Shown: piece by piece, positions 44,422-52,179 of the stretch
Layout: every line of letters starts with the position of its first letter
Position numbering within the stretch: position 1 is the stretch's first letter
NCBI GenBank assembly: GCA_016792805.1
Contig: JAEUHX010000033.1
Location: 1 to 64,000 of the forward strand
DNA: 64,000 bases
From: Planctomycetota bacterium
GTDB lineage: Bacteria > Planctomycetota > UBA1135 > JACQFD01
Direction of reading: 5' to 3'
The notes under the pieces: model-generated
Seen by the model: the letters and a program-made list of their open reading frames with translations, nothing else
Database searches by the model: none
Told to the model about the DNA's origin: nothing
Translations under genes and position numbers: made by a program

Positions 44422-45513
44422 AGCTCGTTGCCAATGGGTGATGTGCCAAGAAACAGGGAATCCATCTATACGCCAGTGGCCAACGCCGTTGGTTGGCGAC
44501 CACGCTCGATCCTCCCCGAATACCCGACGCCTCCTTTTGGGAGATGCAGGGTCCCAGGCATGAGGGCCAGCCCGCCGACCTAGCCCCCGTCGACGCTCGC
44601 TGGCACCTCGACTACCCTTTCGACCGCGTTCTACGAAGCACCTGAATTCCCCCTGCGCTAACAGACCCAGGTTTCGCCCCGTTCCACTCATCGCAGTCAG
44701 CCTTCTGTCGACATTTCTTCCGCCGCAGGGACCCGACAGGAGAGATTCATTGGGGCTCAGGGTCCCGGCTGAGGTGGAGCCAGAGATTCTCGCACTGACA
44801 GCAAGGGGAGATGCAATTCAGAAGAAGGCGGCGAGCCTTGGATACAAAATCCTTCCTAGTCTTGCGACGGAGATGCGGGTCCAATATGGACAACTCATTA
44901 CGATTCTGGCGCAGGAAAGAGAATCTCTCACTCCCCCGGTGCCAGCTTCCCCCCGGTGCCAGGTTCATTGCCGCCTGAAGTGCTGCCGGGTCCCCACCGA
45001 GGTTTCTCCTCGGTTGGGCGCAGCCGCAGGCGCCTGGAGGGCGCCAGTGATCCGAGTTTCGCTGAACTTGCTCGTGCGCATGGGAGGGTCTTCGGAAGGT
45101 CGATGTTGAGCCGAGGACTCCCGTTTCGCGTGGACCAGCTCCTGGAAACCGGTCACACATGTGAACAGTACGCCTGTCCGGCGTCGGTGTCGGGCAAGGA
45201 CGGCTATCCGCTGACAGCCCATGATCACACTGGTCCCTCACCAATGTTTAACAACGATCTTGACACCATTCTGAAGCAGCGGGACACAACCCCTATATCA
45301 CTGCCAGGAACCAACCATACAACTCAAGCTCGAACCCAAGCCAGGGGTGATTGAGTGCCCACTCCGGCTCTTGGAGTTCTACAGGCTTGAGGACGAGCTG
45401 ATTCAACGCTCGCCGCGGATTGGGACCGCGCGGGGCGGGCATTTCACGAGACTCCACCAACGATCACGAGGGAGAGCCGCCTACCCATTCGGCCGCTCAC
45501 AATTCTCAATCAA
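44422..45513. other. 1.1-kb region without an intact gene; possible pseudogene
   Basis: No convincing gene. The codon bias typical of the flanking genes is absent. A plus-strand frame from 44750 reads plausibly (VPAEVEPEILALTARGD, LATEMRVQYGQLITILAQE) up to about 44945, where a short direct duplication CCCCGGTGCCAG (44938 and 44955) occurs. A second plus frame then continues (LPPEVLPGPHRGFSSVG, SFAELARAHGRVFGRSM) to 45354. This could be one frameshifted, decayed gene of unknown family. Confidence 0.35.
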
Positions 45514-48171
45514 TTACTTAATCGATCCCAGGTTTGCGTCGCACCATGTGAGCAGTGCCGAGACGTCTCCCTCCTTTTGTGCCTTCGACAGTTCCTCCGC
45601 CAGAGCACGCTCGCCCAACGCCTCGAACGTCATAGCAAGATAGCTGCAACAAGCACTCAGCGTCTGGCGCGCCGCTGGGTTCTGCGGCATCAGTGCGATC
45701 ACACGCCGCTGGGTCGCAGCCGCTTCCTCGAGGTGCGCTCGCGCGGCCTCGGCCGCGCCCTGTCTCAGCGCTGCCGTCCCGAGATTCGTGAGTGCCGACG
45801 CAAGTCCCTGCAGGGCCGAAACGCGCGTCGGCGACTCCGTCGCGAGCGATCGGTACACATCGATGGCCCGCTCGCAATGCGTCACCGCCGCATCGTGCTC
45901 CCGGAGCTGGTCACAAATAACCGCAAGGTTGAGGTGTGTCCCGGCAAGGTCGGAGCGCAAGACAATGGCACGTGGATACTCTTCCGTGAATCGTTGCAAT
46001 CGCTCGAGCCCAGCAGCAAGCCGCGCTTTCGCGTCGGTGTATCGGCCCGCCCGTGCCAGTGCGTTCGCGAGTCCCACGTGCAGCCCCTCGAGCCCCGACA
46101 CGAGCTCCTGCCCCGTCGGCGCCTCGCGCGACAGCGCGTCACGCAATTCGATCGCCGATTCGAACGCAACGATGGCAGCTGCGCCATCTCCCCGATCCAG
46201 AAGCGTAATCGCCCATTGCGCGAGCGCGGCCGCGAGCGCAACACGCGCGTCGCGGCTCGGCGACGGTTCGAGTGAAAGAACTTTTCGCACGGTCGCTACG
46301 GCCTCCGATTGAGCGCGCTCGGCTTCTTCTGCTCGCCCGCACGCACGGAGCGCGTCGCCCAGCGCGCGGAGACCATCCCCCAGCGCGCGCAACAAGCAGA
46401 GCTCATTCGGCGCGCGCGCAAGTCCGCGCCGAATGAGCTCGGACGCCCTCTCGATCTCCAAAGCTGCCGCGGTGGCCTTTCCTTGATGAAGTAACTCTGC
46501 GCCCAATGCTACTCGCACTCTCGCCAACTCCTCGACCAGCTTGGGCTCCTCGGACGTTTCAGCTCCGCAAGCACACAATAGCTCCTCGGCCTTGGCAAGA
46601 GGCTCCAGGACGCCGACCGTTTCTCCAAGCCGAGATCGAATTTCCCCGAGCTGATAGTATGCATTCGCTACTTCTCGACGCAGAGACAGCACGCCCTCGT
46701 GTCGCTTCAGGAACTCCCCATACAGCTCGCGAGCTTCCTCAAGAATCTCGCGGCGCACGCTCTCCATCTTTGGCACATACAGCAGCCGCTCTTGCGAGAC
46801 TCGAATCAGCATGCGATGGATCGCCTCCGAAGCCATCCGAAAGTCGGCCTCTGCCCGTTCGCGCGCCGCCTGCTCCTCCTTGAATGCCCGCTCGATGCGC
46901 TTGGTGTGGACCTGCTCCTGCAATCCGAATGCTATCGGTCCGCCTATAAAAAGTAACAATGTGAGCAAGACCGCTGCGCTCGCCGCCGGTCGCCGCCGCG
47001 CAGCCCGCACGAGCCGACCGAGCGGGCCGATGGGCCGCGCACGAATCGCTCTCCCGTCAAGATACGCGCGGAGATCTTCCGCCATGGCGGCGGCAGTGGG
47101 ATATCGGCGCGAAGGTGACTTCTCGAGCGCCTTGAGCACAATCGTCGAGACATCGCGAGGAACTCGTGCGCCGAGCCGCGCCGGCTCAATCGGGTCGCGG
47201 AGCAGGATGTTGGCGAGCACCTCTCCGGGTGTCGCGCCCTCGAAGGGCCTCCTCAGCGTGATGCATTCGTAAAGTGTCACACCAAGCGAAAAGACATCGC
47301 AACGCGCATCGCCGACTTGGCTCCCCCCGCCCACACGCTCGGGAGCCAGGTATCCAGGTGTTCCGAGGAGATGCCCCGTTTGCGTCAGAGAGGCACTGCC
47401 AGCCGCGCGCGCAAGCCCGAAATCTGTGAGCACTGCCGAACCGTCGCGCCGCAAGAGGATGTTGGAGGGCTTCACATCGCGATGGATGACACCGCGGCGA
47501 TGCGCATGCTCGATGCCTTCGGCCACATCCGCAATAATTCGCGCCATGGCGTTCGCGTAGCTTCCTCGCCATCGGCTCCCGCCGTCCTCAACGTCCTCGC
47601 CGATCGCCGAGGCGATCGATGCCGCATCCACAGGAAGCAATAGATGGGCGCGCAGCCTCTCAAGCACTCGATCGAGTCCGACACCGTCCACGAACTCCAT
47701 TGCGAAATACCACGTGTCGCCTTCGGACCCGATCGCGAGCACTTTCACAATTCCAGGATGATTCAGCGCTGCCGCCGCTCGGGCTTCGGCGCGAAAACGC
47801 TCGGCGTTTGCGGCCGCTGATGCCACAAATGGGGAAAGCACCTTCAACGCGACATGGCGCGGCAGCGAAACTTGCTCGGCAAGATAAACAATTCCCATGC
47901 CCCCGCGGCCAAGCTCTCGGATGATTCGGTAGTCGCCGAGCACGCTCCCGGACGCGAGCCCCCGCTCCGCGCGCTTGCTGGACACCGGCTGCGAGCGATC
48001 CTGCGCGAGCGACTGCTCGACAATCCCAATGTAATCATGGATCGCGTCACGAAGCTCGTCCGCAAACTCCGGGTGCCTCGAGCAGAACGATTCGATGTCG
48101 ATCTCGACTCCACTTTTCCGCTCCGAGAGGAACTCTGCGAGCGCGGCTTGGATCTCGGCTTCGCTGCCCAT
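45514..48171 (-). CDS. Serine/threonine protein kinase with TPR-like C-terminus
   Basis: 885 residues. An N-terminal acidic region (1-75; SFCSRHPEFADELRD is the motif often seen before planctomycete kinases) precedes a complete PknB-type kinase domain: GRGGMGIVYLAEQ (P-loop), K110, HRDVKPSN (230-237) and DFGLA (250-254). One membrane segment lies at about 397-420 (AVLLTLLLFIGGPIAFGL). The external or periplasmic C-terminal 460 residues are all-helical with TPR-like repeats. The start overlaps the stop of the sigma-factor gene by one base (TGATG); such sigma-kinase pairs are a planctomycete trait and suggest coupled signalling. Confidence 0.92.
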   Translation of the reverse strand: MGSEAEIQAALAEFLSERKSGVEIDIESFCSRHPEFADELRDAIHDYIGIVEQSLAQDRSQPVSSKRAERGLASGSVLGDYRIIRELGRGGMGIVYLAEQVSLPRHVALKVLSPFVASAAANAERFRAEARAAAALNHPGIVKVLAIGSEGDTWYFAMEFVDGVGLDRVLERLRAHLLLPVDAASIASAIGEDVEDGGSRWRGSYANAMARIIADVAEGIEHAHRRGVIHRDVKPSNILLRRDGSAVLTDFGLARAAGSASLTQTGHLLGTPGYLAPERVGGGSQVGDARCDVFSLGVTLYECITLRRPFEGATPGEVLANILLRDPIEPARLGARVPRDVSTIVLKALEKSPSRRYPTAAAMAEDLRAYLDGRAIRARPIGPLGRLVRAARRRPAASAAVLLTLLLFIGGPIAFGLQEQVHTKRIERAFKEEQAARERAEADFRMASEAIHRMLIRVSQERLLYVPKMESVRREILEEARELYGEFLKRHEGVLSLRREVANAYYQLGEIRSRLGETVGVLEPLAKAEELLCACGAETSEEPKLVEELARVRVALGAELLHQGKATAAALEIERASELIRRGLARAPNELCLLRALGDGLRALGDALRACGRAEEAERAQSEAVATVRKVLSLEPSPSRDARVALAAALAQWAITLLDRGDGAAAIVAFESAIELRDALSREAPTGQELVSGLEGLHVGLANALARAGRYTDAKARLAAGLERLQRFTEEYPRAIVLRSDLAGTHLNLAVICDQLREHDAAVTHCERAIDVYRSLATESPTRVSALQGLASALTNLGTAALRQGAAEAARAHLEEAAATQRRVIALMPQNPAARQTLSACCSYLAMTFEALGERALAEELSKAQKEGDVSALLTWCDANLGSIK

Positions 48172-48818
48172 CAGGATATCTCATTGGCTCCGAGCGCGGC
48201 GAGCGCCTGTTCGACTCGTCCTCGACGGAGCGCTCCAACAATGCGTGTGATCTTTGCGACGGCTCTGTGGTATCTCATTCGAGCCGCACCCTCGCTCACC
48301 TCGAGGCGCCCAGCCATCACCGCGAATGAGTGATTCTCAAAATCCCGCGCGACGATGATCTCGCGCTCTTCGGCATCGAGAAGATCGAGCGCGAGTCGCA
48401 CCCACGCCTTCTGTTCCTCGTGTTCGACAATGCCGCTTGGCGAATCGCGGCGGCCAGCAAGATGCCCGACAAGAAGCACGCTGGTCGAAGGCATCGCGCA
48501 TTCGCGTGCGACATCGCGCCGGCGTCTCTGATGCCAATTGTATTTATCACGCAGCGTATTCTCGACCACTCGCGCGAGCAGCAGGCGAAAGTGCTCTTCG
48601 TCGACGACCTCAAATCGCGGGCAGTCCACAAGGAATCGGACGACCGCGTCCTGCACGAGGTCATCGGTTTGCTCCTTTGCCCGCAGCATCGACCCCAGCC
48701 GCCGATGCACGCGGTCGCGGATCGACGACATGTGGCGATCGAGCAGCAGAGACATGGCCTGTGCTTCACCGGCGTGCCATCGACGCAAGAGAGCAAGCGT
48801 CGGAGAGTTGCCGTCCAT
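48171..48818 (-). CDS. ECF-type RNA polymerase sigma factor
   Basis: 215 residues. Region 2 (EQTDDLVQDAVVRFL, FRLLLARVVENTLRDKYNWHQRRRRD) and region 4 (LDLLDAEEREIIVARDFENHSFAVMAGRLEVSEGAARMRYHRAV) are clear, without regions 1 and 3, as in ECF sigma factors; it fits the STPK-linked planctomycete groups. Regulation is probably through the kinase encoded directly downstream. The upstream divergent gene is the secreted FG-GAP protein at 49003, a possible target. Confidence 0.88.
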   Translation of the reverse strand: MDGNSPTLALLRRWHAGEAQAMSLLLDRHMSSIRDRVHRRLGSMLRAKEQTDDLVQDAVVRFLVDCPRFEVVDEEHFRLLLARVVENTLRDKYNWHQRRRRDVARECAMPSTSVLLVGHLAGRRDSPSGIVEHEEQKAWVRLALDLLDAEEREIIVARDFENHSFAVMAGRLEVSEGAARMRYHRAVAKITRIVGALRRGRVEQALAALGANEIS

Positions 48819-49002
48819 CGCAGCTCGAGGCTATCCGAGGGGGTGGATTGCGAGAACCGGGAACTGCTCGCCGCACTCCGTATCCGCAGCTCGGCGGATC
48901 CACGGCGAGCTCGAAGCAGGAGGGGGCTGCCCAGCGTGCACCGCGACGTGGGGCATCGCTTGTGGAGGGTCCACCCCGTTCTCCATTCCGTTGAGCATCC
49001 GC

Positions 49003-51987
49003 ATGTTGGCGCATCTCTGGAAGCCCGTCCTTGCTCTCTTTGTCCTCGCGGCTCAGGCGTTCGCTCAGCAAACGCTGCTTCAGGCGGCCGGCCAACAAGC
49101 TGGCTCCCATTTCGGGAGTTCCGTCGCATTCATCGGCGACATCAACTTCGACGGGTTCGATGAGATTGCCGTCGGCTCCGCCACCGAAGACCCCGAGCCG
49201 AATAAGTTCAACGCAGGCCGGGTGAGGATCTACTCGGGAGCCACGGGAGCCCTGCTGCGAACCCACGACGGCAGCGCGGCACACGATACATTTGGCTGGG
49301 CAGTGTCCAGCGCCGGCGGAGACGTCAACCTCGATGGCGCCCCCGACTATGCGGTAGGCGCGCCAGGCTCGGACGCCGGATTCCTCAATGCTGGACAAGT
49401 CCGACTCTTCTCGGGCGCAACAGGAGGGCTGATCGCATCCAAGAATGGTGAAGCTCAGGACGACAACTTCGGCTGGGCGGTGGCAACCGGAGGGCGCCCC
49501 TTCCCTGCAGGGCTCCTGCGCCTCCTCGTCGGCGCGCCCTTCCATGATGCCGGCGGCATCAACTCGGGTGCTGTTTATCTGTATAATGCGAACACATTCA
49601 GCCTGGTGAGAAAAGTCACTGGCTCGCAAGCAAATGAGAACTTCGGCATCGCCATCGCCGGAGGAGAGGACGCCGACGGAGAGGGTTCGGACGATTTTGT
49701 GGTCGGCGCTCCCGGCTGGGATTCCGGCGGTTTCAATAATCGAGGCCGATTCATCGTGTACTCGGGCGCCTCGCCCTATGCCGCGATCGCGAGCGCCGTT
49801 GGTGTCCAAGTGAATTGGATGCTTGGCACCGCAGTCGCATTGCTACCCGACTACGACGGCGACGGTCTCGCAGACGTGGCGGTGTCGACAACCACAGACG
49901 GCTCCGGCTCCGAGGGCCTCTACCTGTACCGATTGAATCCTTTTCTCGATCTCATCTCATTCACCGTCACCTTTGGATCCCAGGGCTACGGCCGCACGCT
50001 GGCTTCCGCGGGTGATGTTACAGGAGATGGGCGAACGGACTTGCTCATCGGAGCTCCGCTCACGGATGCGGGAGGTCAGACCGATGTGGGTGCTGTGCAC
50101 ATTCGGTCGCATACCAGCGGAGCAGTGTTCTTGTTTCAGGGTTCTGCGGCGAACGAACGATGCGGAGACGCTCTGGCGGGCGGCGGTGCCGTTGGAGGCT
50201 TCTCAACCTCGGATTTCGCGTTCTCGCTCCCCGGAAACGACTCGTCCGGAACGAACGCAGGAAAAGTACAGATTCACGTGGGAACGACCTTTCAGCTCTT
50301 TCAGACTATTGTGGGTCCTGCCGTTGGCGACGGATTCGGCTCACGCATTGCAAACATTGGGGACGCCAACGGAGACGGATTCCCGGACCTCGCCATCGGC
50401 GCGCCACGAGCCACAAAGATCGTGTCGCCCACCACACATATTGCAAAAGCAGGCTCCGTGAAGCTCCTCTCTGGTGCGACCGGTGGGACCCTCTGGGAGT
50501 CCTATGGCAACGCCGAAGGTGACACGCTGGGTGCCGATGTCTCCTTCCTGGGCGACCTCAATCAGGACGGGAGAAATGATGTCCTCGTGGGCGTACCGCG
50601 AGAGCTCCTTCCAACGGGCGCCGCAGGATTGGCCATGGTGCTCTCGGGAACCAACGGTTCTTCTCTCTTCATCGGCCCGCTGAACACCCTCTCCGGCGTT
50701 GCGCCAAATGATGCATTCGGAGCTGCCGTCGCAGGCGTCGGCGACCTCAATCTTGACGGCGTCCCGGACATCGTCGGTGGGATGCCGCGCTACTCGCCAC
50801 TTCTGGCGGATCCCCAACGAGGCGGATACCGTGCCTTTTCCGGTGCGAACGGGAACCTTCTGTTTCAAACGATTGGAGCGGCCGACAATGACCAGCTCGG
50901 ATTCGCCCTTGCGGCGCTCGGGGATGTCACAGAAGACGGCAGGCCCGACTTTGCAGTGGGCTCGATTGGTGAAAGCAGCTCAGGGTTCAACGCAGGGCGC
51001 GTTTATGTGATCTCGGGCGCGACGGGTCTCAGCGTCGCTTCCATGGGAGGATTCGGCGGCGACCGATTCGGATACAGCCTCGCCTCCGTGGGCGATCTCG
51101 ATGGAGACGGCAAGAACGACCTCGTCGCCGGAGGCCCGTATCACACTCAGTCCGGGCTCACTCAAGCTGGAATTGTGCGATTCCTACGATTGCACGGATC
51201 GCCCGTGCAGATCACGTCGCTCGGGCAGCGAATCGGCGCCTCAGCGATGGACCAATATGGCTTCTCCGTCGCCGGCGTGGGCGATGTCGACGGCGATCTG
51301 CGCGGTGACGTTCTCGTCGGCGCACGCCCGACAACCGCATTCCCGAACACGGCTCTCGGCTATGCGGAGCTGATCTCGGGAAGCGCCCGCGACTTGCTGT
51401 ATCGTCTCAACGGGAACACCGCGGGCGGCCTCTTCGGTGCCTCTGGCGTCGGCGTCGGAGACCTTACATTGGATGGAATTCCCGACGCAGCCATCGGAGC
51501 GCCCGGCGACAGCCATCTGCTCACTGACGGAATTATCACTGGAAAGGTGCACGTTATGTCCCTGCAGCCCAAGGGCGTTTCCTTTTATGGTGTGCCCACA
51601 AATGGCTGCAACGGTCCGCAGCCGCTGCTCGCTCACGGGGTGCCCAAAGTCGGGAATACACTATTCGGGGTTGCAACTACCAACGCGCCGCCCTCCTCGC
51701 TAGGACTCACGATAGCAACAGATAGCCAGGATCTCGCCGGCTCCGATCCATTCGCGCTCGGCATCTCGTTGCACGTCGACTTCTTCCTCGCCTCCGAGGT
51801 TTACGCCCTCGACATGCCGAGCGATGCACAAGGGCGGGGATTCACAGCCCTCCCGCTTCCCAATACGGCCGCGCTCGTCGGAAAGAGCTACTACCTGCAG
51901 TCGATCTGGGCTTGGCCGGGCGCCTGCGCCGCACCGCCGTACAACCTGAGCGCGTCGAAAGCCGTCCAAGTGGTGATTCAGCCATGA
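49003..51987 (+). CDS. Large secreted FG-GAP repeat protein
   Basis: 994 residues from the ATG at 49003, which gives a signal peptide (1-21, ending AFAQ). It consists of about a dozen FG-GAP units of the form FGxxVxxxGDxNxDGxxDxxVGAP (for example near 30-60, 275-300, 415-450, 530-560), followed by a C-terminal domain of about 140 residues that begins FYGVPTNGC and ends ASKAVQVVIQP. The whole layout matches its neighbour at 52180 in length and order, so they are tandem paralogues. Expected to be calcium-binding and exposed at the surface. It is divergent from the sigma-factor gene (184 bp between starts). Confidence 0.85.
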   Translation: MLAHLWKPVLALFVLAAQAFAQQTLLQAAGQQAGSHFGSSVAFIGDINFDGFDEIAVGSATEDPEPNKFNAGRVRIYSGATGALLRTHDGSAAHDTFGWAVSSAGGDVNLDGAPDYAVGAPGSDAGFLNAGQVRLFSGATGGLIASKNGEAQDDNFGWAVATGGRPFPAGLLRLLVGAPFHDAGGINSGAVYLYNANTFSLVRKVTGSQANENFGIAIAGGEDADGEGSDDFVVGAPGWDSGGFNNRGRFIVYSGASPYAAIASAVGVQVNWMLGTAVALLPDYDGDGLADVAVSTTTDGSGSEGLYLYRLNPFLDLISFTVTFGSQGYGRTLASAGDVTGDGRTDLLIGAPLTDAGGQTDVGAVHIRSHTSGAVFLFQGSAANERCGDALAGGGAVGGFSTSDFAFSLPGNDSSGTNAGKVQIHVGTTFQLFQTIVGPAVGDGFGSRIANIGDANGDGFPDLAIGAPRATKIVSPTTHIAKAGSVKLLSGATGGTLWESYGNAEGDTLGADVSFLGDLNQDGRNDVLVGVPRELLPTGAAGLAMVLSGTNGSSLFIGPLNTLSGVAPNDAFGAAVAGVGDLNLDGVPDIVGGMPRYSPLLADPQRGGYRAFSGANGNLLFQTIGAADNDQLGFALAALGDVTEDGRPDFAVGSIGESSSGFNAGRVYVISGATGLSVASMGGFGGDRFGYSLASVGDLDGDGKNDLVAGGPYHTQSGLTQAGIVRFLRLHGSPVQITSLGQRIGASAMDQYGFSVAGVGDVDGDLRGDVLVGARPTTAFPNTALGYAELISGSARDLLYRLNGNTAGGLFGASGVGVGDLTLDGIPDAAIGAPGDSHLLTDGIITGKVHVMSLQPKGVSFYGVPTNGCNGPQPLLAHGVPKVGNTLFGVATTNAPPSSLGLTIATDSQDLAGSDPFALGISLHVDFFLASEVYALDMPSDAQGRGFTALPLPNTAALVGKSYYLQSIWAWPGACAAPPYNLSASKAVQVVIQP

Positions 51988-52179
51988 CGCCCTCAGTCCC
52001 CGGACCGGTGATCGGCTCGCTGAGCGTCCGACGCGGCAGCACGATCGGGCACCTTCCGATCTCCCTTCCCTCAGGCTGCGCATGGAGGAGCCGCCGCGGA
52101 TCGCCGAAGGAGAATCCCATGTAACGCCGCGAACCGCTCCCGGCAGAAAGCTCGAGTCCTTATTCACGGATGCGATCCC
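51988..52179. promoter_or_regulatory. Leader between the FG-GAP paralogues with a start-stop codon pair
   Basis: 192 bp. At 52109-52124 a good ribosome-binding site is followed by ATG-TAA (GGAGAATCCCATGTAA), that is, an initiation codon directly followed by a stop. The same 14 bases GGAGAATCCCATGT occur at the start of the gene at 55605, where they initiate translation. A start-stop pair can stall or recruit ribosomes, or mark a broken start. Confidence 0.4.
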
